Counted from the first letter of the stretch, positions 19,101 through 26,430 are shown. The stretch is DNA of 64,000 nt from Hippopus hippopus (GCA_946811185.2 OX328112.1:27603742-27667741); one strand, 5' to 3'. The notes: generated by a model from the letters alone, not told the origin. Translations and numbers: made by a program.

Positions 19101-19657
19101 AAACAAAGTTGGAACATATTGATATTCACGCTACAGCCAATGTTATTGTAGGAGCCTACGTAACAGCTTATGCAAGGCTGGAATTGTACAGCGTTCTTGA
19201 AAAGTTAAAGGATAGAATTCTGTATTTCGATACATATAGTTGCATGTACATTCATGATCCTGAATTATGGAACCCTCCCATTATTAACAGTAGACTAGGA
19301 AAATGGACTGATGAAGAGCCTGATTGTAAAATCACTCATTTCAGAGGACTAGGACCAAAGAATTATGCTTACAAAATGAAAACAAAAGATGGAAAAGTGA
19401 AAAGCAAATGTAAAGTGAAGGGAATTACTTTGGATTACAATACAAGTCAGGTGGTGAATTTCGATACATATTCAAAATGTACTTTGAGTCGCACTACAGA
19501 AATCAAAATTGAATATGATTGTAGAATCAAAAGACATAGAGATAGAACGGTCACTAGTGAACCGCAAACAAAAACGTTTCGTTCTGTATACACCAAGAGA
19601 GTTATTGTAAATGATACTGACACTGTACCCTATGGCTATAAAACGTTGAGAAGATAA
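16102..19657 (+). pseudogene. polB: Polinton-type protein-primed DNA polymerase B, broken
   Basis: Start chosen at ATG 16102 after the TATA box; a run of 18 A (16171-16188) throws the frame off by one soon after, probably a homopolymer length error or slippage. N-terminus: repeated acidic Ser/Lys units (ESDDESFSPPKK type). Then a Polinton-like N-terminal domain with paired Cys clusters, the exonuclease motifs FFDFECK and AHNFKGYDGQF, motif A YIDICSLYPYV, motif B ILNCLWGKLAQRE and motif C ILYFDTYSCMY. Breaks: frameshifts near 17,560 and 18,250, a TGA at 18659-18661, and motif C has DTYS in place of the family's DTDS, losing a metal-binding Asp. About 1,180 codons in all. It would have replicated the element from its TIRs with a terminal protein; this copy cannot. 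Confidence 0.9.
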
Positions 19658-19724
19658 TTCCATGTTACATTGTTTTGAACTGAACGGTCCGAGTAAGACG
19701 TAAAATAATATCACTGAAAAAATT

Positions 19725-20378
19725 ATGCTGCCTTTACCAATAGAACTACGTGAAAAGATTTATGGAGAATTCGTTCAACAGCATACGCTCGATGAACAAA
19801 CGCAACTTCACATTAAATTCGGCTGTGTGAAACTTTGGATAGATAAATTGCACAAAGGTTTTGCAAAAGGAGATCCGTCCTGCAAGTTGTATGCTATACA
19901 CAACTTTATTACTATGATGGTAGACGATTCGGATTTAGATTTCGTTCTCAAAGCTTATTTAGCATCTTGTTGGTGGAAAGACGGTGCTATCAGTAAACAA
20001 ATCCGATCCACAAGTCGCTGGTGCTTTATTATCATAGGAAGAACAGAAGAAAGCTTTCTGAACGTTCTGAAAATGAAATCAGTTTTATTTAACTTTTACG
20101 TACGCTTAAAAAGAGGATTTATTCATAACGATGAGGAAATAGTGGATACCTTGGAAGGCTATATTTTATTTGATAGAGATGTTACAGAAGAAAGTGTATA
20201 TTCATCCCTTTCAACAAAAGGCGTTACAAAACATGTTTTTCCATTTAGAGGAATACGTGAATTCAGAGAGATGGACAGTGAATATCAATTGTATTTGGGT
20301 AATGAGCAATTGCATACAGTTATTATGGAACATGAAGACAAATGGAAAACTCGGGGCATTTGTGAATTTGCATTGTGA
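19725..20378 (+). CDS. Unknown 217-aa protein downstream of PolB
   Basis: An intact frame 67 bp after the PolB stop, same strand. The start LPLPIELREKIYGEF resembles an F-box-like helix in spacing, but this is only suggestive. The rest is mixed alpha/beta, Trp-containing (SCWWKDGAI), with no motif I recognise; it does not look like an integrase, ATPase, protease or capsid protein. The end overlaps a 13-bp tandem repeat (GTGAATTTGCATT, three units to about 20,400). There is no cassette promoter or hairpin; it probably shares the PolB transcript or a nearby promoter and the AATAAA at 20537. It is the only long intact frame in the element. Confidence 0.7.
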   Translation: MLPLPIELREKIYGEFVQQHTLDEQTQLHIKFGCVKLWIDKLHKGFAKGDPSCKLYAIHNFITMMVDDSDLDFVLKAYLASCWWKDGAISKQIRSTSRWCFIIIGRTEESFLNVLKMKSVLFNFYVRLKRGFIHNDEEIVDTLEGYILFDRDVTEESVYSSLSTKGVTKHVFPFRGIREFREMDSEYQLYLGNEQLHTVIMEHEDKWKTRGICEFAL

Positions 20379-20536
20379 ATTTGCATTGTGAATTTGCATT
20401 GTAAAATGTTATATTGTATGAAATGTTATATTGTACGAAATGTTTTTATGCTAAATTGTTTTTTTGCACAGATATTGTTTTTTCATTCCATTGTTTTTTC
20501 ACAGTTGATGTCTTGTTTCATTGTACAAAATGATTG

Positions 20537-20542
20537 AATAAA
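20537..20542 (+). terminator. Polyadenylation signal for PolB and downstream gene
   Basis: AATAAA about 160 nt after the 217-aa frame, in an AT-rich trailer; there is no hairpin on the plus strand here. Confidence 0.55.
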
Positions 20543-20676
20543 AAAACATGAAATAATTCAGGGTTTGACTTTTTTTCTTCTGACTGTAAGTCTTTTGACT
20601 GTAAGTCTTTGGACTGCAAGTCTTTTGAGAGAAAAAATTGACAATTCGAAAGAAAAGCTCTTTCTTGGGGAATGGT

Positions 20677-20692
20677 AGCCCTGAAAAGGGCT
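20677..20692 (-). terminator. Histone-type 3' stem-loop, gene D2
   Basis: 31 nt after the D2 stop; minus-strand context AAAAAAC, hairpin, ACCATTCCCCAAGAAAGAGC, nearly identical to D1. Confidence 0.9.
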
Positions 20693-20723
20693 GTTTTTTT
20701 CTCCATTCACTGGATGGTTAAAA

Positions 20724-20930
20724 TTAATTCCATACCAGTGACATGAAGTCGGGCGAAAACTCAAGCCCTTGCCTCTTTAAAAACTCGCAGAGAGTTTTCA
20801 TCTTCGCCGCCTCTTCTCTTCTTGCTTCTTTTTCTCTTTTCTCCCGATCTATCTTCTCCTCCATCTCTCTCTTCATCATTTCGCCCTTTCTCCTTCCAAA
20901 ACACTTGCTAAATGTTTTATTGTCTTTCAT
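20724..20930 (-). CDS. Cassette protein D2, short paralogue of D1 (68 aa)
   Basis: Shares with D1 the Glu/Lys coiled coil (KREMEEKIDREKREKE), the LCEFLKRQGLEF segment and the C-terminal SLVWN. The N-terminus differs (MKDNKTFSKCFGRRKGE). It is transcribed leftward from the bidirectional promoter it shares with E1 and converges on PolB. Intact. Confidence 0.75.
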   Translation of the reverse strand: MKDNKTFSKCFGRRKGEMMKREMEEKIDREKREKEARREEAAKMKTLCEFLKRQGLEFSPDFMSLVWN

Positions 20931-20968
20931 TGTGAAATGAAAAATAATCCGATCATAAAAAAGTTCGT

Positions 20969-21137
20969 TTTTATACGTTGACGGGAGGATTGACCTACTT
21001 TGACTCAGAATTAACGTTGACTAATCTCAGAATTAACGTTATCCAATCAAAATGTGTAATGATATAACGAACGATTCGATTCGGCGACGTTAATTCTATG
21101 TCGAAGTAGGTCAATCCACCCTGCAAGCTATAAAATT
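20969..21137. promoter_or_regulatory. Bidirectional palindromic promoter, D2 and E1
   Basis: A full palindrome (outer arms 20987 and up to 21117, inner GTTAATTC arms, CCAAT boxes, with an extra inner arm duplicated near 21,020) has a TATA box on each side: minus at 20969-20975 and plus at about 21,129. D2 and E1 ATGs lie 40-45 bp beyond each. Confidence 0.75.
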
Positions 21138-21173
21138 CCAATGTATTATACATCAAATCATTGTCGTTCCATC

Positions 21174-21380
21174 ATGGTACAGATACTTCTCTGTCCGATG
21201 TGCGGTAGCAGATGCTATATAGAATGCGGAAAATGTCTTGCTATTCTGGACTACCTTGGCCAGAAGCATAACTGTCCTGATCTTGATGAGGGATTTTATG
21301 ACGATGATGAAAGCTCGACAGTATGCTGTGAATACTGTGGATGTGAAATCATCCCAGTAAATCGTTTAGAAGAGCAGTAG
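21174..21380 (+). CDS. Cassette protein E1, Cys-rich (68 aa)
   Basis: ATG 21174 is chosen over 21141, which is too close to the TATA box. The N-terminus LCPMCGSRCYIECGKC has five closely spaced Cys, then YLGQKHNCPD, an acidic run and a second cluster CCEYCGC. Likely one or two zinc-binding sites. Paralogue E2 at 23415 shares VQIL.CP.C...C.IECGKC and YLGQKHNCP. Family not recognised. Hairpin 26 nt after the stop. Confidence 0.72.
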   Translation: MVQILLCPMCGSRCYIECGKCLAILDYLGQKHNCPDLDEGFYDDDESSTVCCEYCGCEIIPVNRLEEQ

Positions 21381-21406
21381 TCTTTATAGATGAATACTCG
21401 AAAAAC

Positions 21407-21422
21407 AGCCCTTTTCAGGGCT
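21407..21422 (+). terminator. Histone-type 3' stem-loop, gene E1
   Basis: AAAAAC, hairpin, AACCCAACACCACGAAAAGA; 26 nt after the stop. Confidence 0.87.
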
Positions 21423-21808
21423 AACCCAACACCACGAAAAGATCTTTCTTTTCAAATTTGTCAATTTTCAGTCAAAAGACTTTCAGTCAAAGAGTTACAC
21501 TCTAAGAGTTATACTCAAAAAAGCCTAAGTCCACAGTCCCACTGCAAATTTTTACTCTAACCAGACAAAAAAAGTATATTCCCAACCCTCTTGACCAGAG
21601 ACAGTGTGGGTAACAAAAAATCACACTGTATTCCATACCAAAAAAAAGTCAAAAGCGTAAATCCTATCTTCTATCATTTCAGATTTATCAATTGTTTTTT
21701 GGATAAAAAAAATGTAACGAACGTTCTGATTGACCAACGTTAAACCAAAGAATCTTCTGATTGATAAAAAAAAACGTTAATTCTGAATCAAAACTAGGAC
21801 TGATTGGA
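21423..21808. other. Cassette spacer between E1 and F1
   Basis: Carries AAAGACTTTCAGTCAAAGAG and ACTCTAAGAGTTATACTC units, an AGACAGTGTG/CACACTGT block also at 13,130 and 23,770, and fragments of older promoter arms near 21,740-21,785. Non-coding. Confidence 0.6.
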
Positions 21809-21936
21809 GGATTGACCTACTTTGGTATAGAATTAACGTTACCCAGTTGAATCGTTCGTTATATCATTACACATTTTGATTGGTTAACGTTAATTCTAAG
21901 TCAAAGTAGGTCAATCCCTATGCAAGAATATATAAA
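21809..21936 (+). promoter_or_regulatory. Palindromic CCAAT promoter cassette, gene F1
   Basis: Complete palindrome 21809-21917 with one CCAAT box on the right half (ATTGG near 21,879) and TATAAA at 21931-21936. Confidence 0.75.
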
Positions 21937-21989
21937 GTCCGGACTCAATTGTAAAAAATCATTATCAAGTAGATAACCAAATCATCAAC

Positions 21990-22283
21990 ATGCCTTCAAG
22001 AATAAGAACTCTTGACAAACGTTTTAATTTAAATGATGCAAAACGACGATTTAGAAAAGCCTTTAATCAGATCGTCTTGCTGGAGCAACGTTTAGACCAG
22101 GTGAAGAAACGGTACAAGATGGCAGAACGTACAAACAACAGAGCGTTCCGCTATAACCTTCGAATGAAGCTTACAGTTATTGAAGGGACACTTGAAATGT
22201 TTTATGAATATGCCTTTTCCAAAGCTGACCAGATTATCGAACTTCACCGAGAGCTGTTCAACGATTCGTCTGATTCTGAATAA
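21990..22283 (+). CDS. Cassette protein F1, basic coiled-coil (97 aa)
   Basis: ATG about 55 bp after the TATA box. Nearly all helical and highly charged: a basic N-terminus (KRRFRKAFNQI), a heptad stretch LLEQRLDQVKKRYKMAERT, and an acidic C-terminus (NDSSDSE). Paralogue F2 follows in tandem, sharing LLE.R.D.V.K.YKM.ERTNNR and E.TL.M. No known family recognised; dimeric DNA- or protein-binding role is a guess. Confidence 0.75.
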   Translation: MPSRIRTLDKRFNLNDAKRRFRKAFNQIVLLEQRLDQVKKRYKMAERTNNRAFRYNLRMKLTVIEGTLEMFYEYAFSKADQIIELHRELFNDSSDSE

Positions 22284-22309
22284 TTATTCAACTTGATTTT
22301 CTTCAAAAC

Positions 22310-22325
22310 AGCCCTTTTCAGGGCT
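22310..22325 (+). terminator. Histone-type 3' stem-loop, gene F1
   Basis: CAAAAC, hairpin, ACCCAACACCACGAAAAGA; 26 nt after the stop. Confidence 0.88.
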
Positions 22326-22568
22326 ACCCAACACCACGAAAAGATCTTTCTTTTCGAATTGTCAATTTTCAGTCAAAAGACTTTCAGTCAAAGGGATACA
22401 CTCTAAGAGTTATACTCCAAAAAAAAAAGCCTATTTTTGACATTTCTACCTCTATGAGTTACACTTAATAACATATAGCGTTTAAACCCCTCTTCATCGA
22501 GGGTGCTTTCGCCCGGGAACGCGCTCTTAATTCTGAATCAAAGTAGGTCAATCCTAGTTCTAACGAGA
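22326..22568. other. Cassette spacer between F1 and F2
   Basis: Includes a TIR-like block (CTTCATCGAGGGTGCTTTCG...) identical to parts of 24,000 and 24,715, showing shuffling of spacer units within the arm. Confidence 0.6.
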
Positions 22569-22696
22569 GGATTGACCTACTTTGACTTAGAATTAACGTT
22601 GTCCAATCGATTCGTTCGTTATATCATTACACATTTTGATTGGCTAACGTTAATTCTAAGTCAAAGTAGGTCAATCCCTATGCAAGAATATATAAA
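22569..22696 (+). promoter_or_regulatory. Palindromic CCAAT promoter cassette, gene F2
   Basis: Complete palindrome 22569-22677 with opposed GTCCAATCG and GATTGGC boxes; TATAAA at 22691-22696. Nearly identical to the F1 promoter. Confidence 0.78.
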
Positions 22697-22752
22697 GTCA
22701 GGGTCCCCAAATGTAAAAATTATTATCAACTAGATAACCAAATCGAATCATC

Positions 22753-23040
22753 ATGTTTACAAGAAAACTGACTTCGAGTGAACGCAAGATACAACGCAAA
22801 ATGAATGTTGCCAAACGAGAATTTATGGAAGCCTACAAACAGATCGACTTGCTAGAACATCGTCAAGATGTGGTAGTGAAAGCATACAAGATGTCAGAAC
22901 GTACAAATAACAGATTGTACTGCTGTTACTTTGGGATAAAATTATGGGTTATTGAAGAAACACTCGATATGTACAGAGACTATACTCGCTGTAAGCGTGA
23001 GCAGATGGATGAACTTCACCGGGAGTTTTTCGACGAATAG
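22753..23040 (+). CDS. Cassette protein F2, paralogue of F1 (95 aa)
   Basis: Tandem duplicate of F1 including promoter and trailer, now well diverged: LLEHRQDVVVKAYKMSERTN is the best-kept segment, the C-terminus ends LHREFFDE. Divergence with conserved reading frame and termini suggests it was maintained as a protein. Confidence 0.75.
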   Translation: MFTRKLTSSERKIQRKMNVAKREFMEAYKQIDLLEHRQDVVVKAYKMSERTNNRLYCCYFGIKLWVIEETLDMYRDYTRCKREQMDELHREFFDE

Positions 23041-23080
23041 GTCCAACTCTGAATATTTTTGAGTTGATTTCTTAAAAAAC

Positions 23081-23096
23081 AGCCCTTTTCAGGGCT
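23081..23096 (+). terminator. Histone-type 3' stem-loop, gene F2
   Basis: AAAAAAC, hairpin, ACCCAACACCAAGAAAAGATC; 40 nt after the stop. Confidence 0.88.
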
Positions 23097-23289
23097 ACCC
23101 AACACCAAGAAAAGATCTATCTTTCCTCAAATTTGTCAATTTTCTCTAAGACTTTCAGTTAAAGAGTTACAGTCAAAAAAGAGGTCCTTTGCATCAACTC
23201 TCTAGCTAAATCTTTCCCCAAAAGAACAAAATCGTTCCTCTGACTAAGTCCAGCAGTAAGTTTTGAGTAAGAAAAACCCATCTCTCCAA

Positions 23290-23375
23290 TAAAACTGAAG
23301 ATATAACGAGCTTTTTGATTGGACAACGTTAATTCTGAGTCAAAAGTAGGTCAATCCATCCAGCAAAACTATAAA
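23290..23375 (+). promoter_or_regulatory. Half promoter cassette, gene E2
   Basis: Right half only: GATATAACGAGC, ATTGG box, CGTTAATTCT and AAGTAGGTCAATCC (to 23357), then TATAAA at 23370-23375. Confidence 0.65.
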
Positions 23376-23414
23376 CAGTCAATGTTTTATACATCAAATC
23401 ATATTCGTTCCACT

Positions 23415-23531
23415 ATGGTTCAGATACTTATTTGCCCTTTGTGTGCTCAAGCATGCGACATAGAGTGTGGGAAATGTACATTTCCCCTACAGTATCTTGG
23501 ACAAAAGCACAACTGTCCAAATCCTGATTAG
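23415..23531 (+). pseudogene. Cassette protein E2, truncated paralogue of E1
   Basis: ATG 40 bp after TATA. Matches E1 through LICPLCAQACDIECGKC and YLGQKHNCP, then meets TAG at 23529-23531 where E1 continues; the acidic continuation (GFYDEDDERSDL) remains readable in frame to the next stop at 23570. So E2 is shortened by one nonsense change and also lacks the second Cys cluster of E1. Confidence 0.65.
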
Positions 23532-23616
23532 GGATTTTATGATGAAGACGATGAGAGATCAGACCTGTAGTTTATACAGTCGATGAATAGCCTTGCCAGA
23601 CAACAAGACTCAAAAC

Positions 23617-23632
23617 AGCCCTTTTCAGGGCT
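23617..23632 (+). terminator. Histone-type 3' stem-loop, gene E2
   Basis: CAAAAC, hairpin, ACCATTCAGCAAGAAAGAG; 46 nt after the ancestral stop, 85 nt after the early stop. Confidence 0.88.
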
Positions 23633-24078
23633 ACCATTCAGCAAGAAAGAGTGATCTTTCGAATTGTCAATTTTCAGTCAAAAGACTTTCAGTCAAAGAG
23701 CTATACTCTAAGAGTTATACTCAAAAAAGTCTAAGTCCAATACAGACCTAGTTTTCTCTTTCAAAATCACACTGTATTACATATCAAAAAAAGACTAAGT
23801 CCAAATTTCTGTGCATAACACGAATCTTTTCCTTATAGTTTTTTTACGCACACAAAGAAATATAACGAAGCTTCTGATTGGACAACATTAAACCAACGAA
23901 GCTTCTGGTTGGTCAAAAAACGTTAATTCTAAAAGATTATTCTTTTCAAATTTTTTGTATTTCTACCTCTAAAGAGTTACACTTAATAACACATAGCTTT
24001 TAAACCCCTCTTCATCGAGGGTGCTTTCGCCCGGGAACGCGCTCTTAATTCTGAGTCAAAATCCTAGTTCTGACGAGA
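23633..24078. other. Spacer duplicated from the TIR boundary
   Basis: 23,880-24,060 repeats, in the same order, sequence found (inverted) at the inner edge of the left TIR and just beyond it (12,830-13,030). This indicates that the G cassette was added to the right arm by duplication of the spacer next to gene A. Confidence 0.6.
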
Positions 24079-24205
24079 GGATTGACCTACTTTGACATAG
24101 AATTAACGGTGTCCAATCGAATCGTTCGTTATATCATTACACATTTTGATTGGTCAACGTTAATTCTGAACCAAAGTAGGTCAATCCTCCCACCAGCTTA
24201 TAAAA
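24079..24205 (+). promoter_or_regulatory. Palindromic CCAAT promoter cassette, gene G
   Basis: Complete palindrome 24079-24187 with GTCCAATCG and GATTGGTC boxes, then TATAAAA at 24199-24205. Almost identical to the gene A promoter in the TIR. Confidence 0.78.
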
Positions 24206-24273
24206 GCCGACGATATTTTTCTAAATAATAAATTATTCGACTCTCAGCTCTCGAATAAAACGCTAACGGAAAA

Positions 24274-24711
24274 ATGGATTTCGACTTAAATGGATTCAAC
24301 TTGGACGGTTTTGACATAGACGAATTCCTACCAAAAGAAAACACTGGAGATATTTTATCATCAGCAATGAATTCAACACTCATCAACCCATCGACAGCGA
24401 TGAATTCAATACTCGTCAACCCAACGACTGCGATAAATACAACACTCATCAACCCAAAGACCATATTGGACGACATTTTTGAAGAAGTAAGACAGCTGAA
24501 TTCAAAACAAGATTCTGTATTGACTCAGCTTTTAGAAGAACTGAAGACTTTTAACAAGCATTTGGAGGAGATAAAAACTTTAAACACAAACACTGAACAG
24601 CTGAGCAGAAATATTGAGACATTATGTCAACAGAGTAAGCGTGATTCACCTTTCAAATTTTTTACCATTTCTACCTCTAAAGAGTTACACTTAATAACAT
24701 ATAGCGTTTAA
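24274..24711 (+). CDS. Cassette protein G, 3' end overwritten by the TIR
   Basis: ATG about 70 bp after TATA. The N-terminus is acidic/aromatic (DFDLNGFNLDGFDIDEF), followed by three 11-residue repeats of the form AMNSTLINPST and a helical coiled-coil region (LLEELKTFNKHLEEIKTL). The frame enters the right TIR at 24651, and its last 20 codons are TIR sequence. It is the only cassette gene with no histone-type hairpin, as expected if the TIR edge moved over its original end. The native protein was therefore different at the C-terminus. Confidence 0.65.
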   Translation: MDFDLNGFNLDGFDIDEFLPKENTGDILSSAMNSTLINPSTAMNSILVNPTTAINTTLINPKTILDDIFEEVRQLNSKQDSVLTQLLEELKTFNKHLEEIKTLNTNTEQLSRNIETLCQQSKRDSPFKFFTISTSKELHLITYSV

Positions 24712-24794
24712 ACCCCTCTTCATCGAGGGTGCTTTCGCCCGGGAACGCGCTCTTAATTCTGAATCAAAGTAGGTCAATCCTAGTTCTGACGAGA

Positions 24795-24903
24795 GGATTG
24801 ACCTACTTTGACATAGAATTAACGGTGTCCAATCGAATCGTTCGTTATATCATTACACATTTTGATTGGTCAACGTTAATTCTGAACCAAAGTAGGTCAA
24901 TCC
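24795..24903 (+). promoter_or_regulatory. Palindromic CCAAT promoter cassette, gene A right
   Basis: Mirror of 12702-12810; TATAAAA near 24,915. Confidence 0.78.
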
Positions 24904-24951
24904 TCCCACCAGATTATAAAAGCCGACGATTTTTCACTATTCATTTGAACG

Positions 24952-25248
24952 ATGGAAGATCTTCGGAAGTCAGTTCACAATTTAATGAGAGCGGTATCCA
25001 CCCTCTCATTGAAATTAGAGAGAGTTAACAACCAGCTCAATCAGTTGATGGCAGAGGAAGAAAGGCTACCATCACCAGCTAACAAAGAAGAGAAGGAGTT
25101 TGTCATCCCAGTGACAGAATGCTGGGATGACGACAATGAGCCGGCGTTCTCTCTCCAGTTTGATCTGGACGAGCAACAGATAAAGAGGCTAAGGAGGCGG
25201 ACAGCAAGCAGCTGTCCAGCCTGCAGAAAAGTTGGAGGTTGTGCCTAA
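24952..25248 (+). CDS. Cassette protein A, right copy (98 aa)
   Basis: Encodes the same 98 residues as the left copy (a helical N-terminus, acidic middle and CPAC...GC tail). Being inside the TIR, this gene is present twice per element and is kept identical whenever the ends are copied from each other. Only one difference in the flanking coding region was noticed, silent in this frame. Confidence 0.82.
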   Translation: MEDLRKSVHNLMRAVSTLSLKLERVNNQLNQLMAEEERLPSPANKEEKEFVIPVTECWDDDNEPAFSLQFDLDEQQIKRLRRRTASSCPACRKVGGCA

Positions 25249-25268
25249 AAAACACAACCTCCACAAAC

Positions 25269-25284
25269 AGCCCTTTTCAGGGCT
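25269..25284 (+). terminator. Histone-type 3' stem-loop, gene A (right)
   Basis: ACAAAC, hairpin, ACCATTCCACACGAAAGAG; 20 nt after the stop. Confidence 0.87.
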
Positions 25285-25460
25285 ACCATTCCACACGAAA
25301 GAGTGATCTTTCAAATTGTCAATTTTCAAGACTTTCAGTCAGTACAACCCACTCAGGGTAAGCAGAATGGGGCACTCAGGGTAAGTCAGATAGGGACTGG
25401 CCAATCTCTGCAATATGTACAGTCTAAGATCAACCGGAAATGGTCTTTGCCCTGTAACCA

Positions 25461-25657
25461 TGACGTCACATGACTTTTCCTAAGCCACACCCATCTTTCC
25501 CCCCTCTCAGGGTAAGGAGAGTAGGTACCGGAAGGTCACGTCAGCCGGAAGTGACGTCACGTGCCCTATTCTGCTACCCCCGCTGCCCCATTTACTGTCA
25601 GGGTAGCAGAATGGGCCACTCAGGGGTAGTCACTTGGGGCAACCGGAAGTGACGTCA
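25461..25657. promoter_or_regulatory. CRE/ETS-like motif cluster in right TIR
   Basis: Mirror of 11948-12144, with CCGGAAGTGACGTCA near 25,544 and 25,643. Confidence 0.5.
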
Positions 25658-25786
25658 TAGTGCCAAAGTCACTTGTCAAAATGGCGGACTTTTGGCGTTA
25701 TCTACTTCCGGTTTGTCTCCAAAAGTGCCCCATTTGCTATCCCAGTGCCCCATTTTACTGTCAGGATAGCAGAATGGGGCACTCAG

Positions 25787-25835
25787 GGGTAGTCACTTGG
25801 GGCAAAAGCGCCTATTTTGCCCCAAGTGACTACCC
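25787..25835. repeat. Terminal hairpin, right end
   Basis: Arms 25787-25807 and 25815-25835, loop GCGCCTA; exact mirror of the left-end structure. Confidence 0.85.
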
Positions 25836-25844
25836 TATACTACT

Positions 25845-25850
25845 CACGGA
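25845..25850. repeat. Target site duplication, right (CACGGA)
   Basis: Matches 11755-11760; the R1 terminus resumes immediately after. Confidence 0.9.
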
Positions 25851-25865
25851 GCATGGTTCAATTAC

Positions 25866-26199
25866 TATGGCTATTGGCGGTTTGGGTCCAACAATGTACA
25901 TGTTCTATCAAGTTTGAGGACGCGGGCTGTTTGCTGTAACGGTGGATGCACGTCTAGTTAGTACTAATACAGCATAAGGTAACAGTGGAATTTAGCATTT
26001 CATACTGGAGAACATTACGTTTATTCTCTAGTGAAATATACAGATTTTGTCAAACTGCTTATGGCTAGAGTGGACAGTGGCAGTATTAGCCCTTAAATGT
26101 TCAGTTTTACCTTAAGGACAGAATGTTGGGTTGTGGCCACAATGGCGCATGACATTTGTTTGATATAAGCTAGGAAATACTGGGTAAAGGCTACTGGCA
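25866..26199. other. Intergenic, nothing recognised
   Basis: No supported feature. Confidence 0.4.
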
Positions 26200-26430
26200 A
26201 AAAGTATTAGTTTAGTTTAAACATATTTATTTTACATCGACTGAGAAACAAGTTCTTACGACTTATATTAATTTCTCTCGACTCTGCTGCATGGAAGCTA
26301 CATCAGTACTCGCATCGAATGTGTGGGCCAGTTAACAATCCCAAAGTTGACACCCGCTCCCGGGTATCGAACTCGGGACCTTATGGTTGCGAGGTCGACG
26401 CTCCACCTCACAACCACGGACGCCACATTA
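26200..26430 (-). mobile_element. tRNA-derived SINE
   Basis: The minus strand contains a B-box-like GAGTTCGATACCC preceded by a tRNA-like GTGGTTGTGAGGTGGAGCG. The other end (TTTACATCGACTGAGAAACA) resembles a stretch near 5130. Pol III-type promoter, so a SINE rather than a gene. Confidence 0.55.

Larger units (their letters stand above)
20466..20722. repeat. Inner inverted repeat, right side
   Basis: Mirror of 14,712-14,965, including the D2 hairpin, triple GACTGTAAGTCTTTTG-type units and shared AATAAA block. Confidence 0.75.
11761..25844. mobile_element. Complete Maverick/Polinton-type element, 14,084 bp
   Basis: Bounded by 1,194-bp inverted repeats starting AGTAGTATAGGG and ending with its complement, within 6-bp direct repeats. 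AG...CT ends, a 6-bp duplication and a Polinton-type protein-primed PolB identify the class. It is shorter than typical Polintons (about 15-25 kb), and no ORF suggests an integrase, packaging ATPase, protease or capsid protein. Gene order: A, B, C on minus; D1 plus; zinc-knuckle minus; PolB and an unknown gene plus; D2 minus; E1, F1, F2, E2, G and a second A plus. The arms are near-mirror images built of repeated cassettes. The TIRs differ by a handful of substitutions, so insertion or repeat homogenisation was recent relative to PolB decay. Confidence 0.92.
24651..25844 (-). repeat. Right terminal inverted repeat (1,194 bp)
   Basis: Inverted copy of 11761-12954 with the same length. Contains the second gene A, its promoter, hairpin, CRE/ETS-like motifs and the terminal hairpin. 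Confidence 0.93.
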
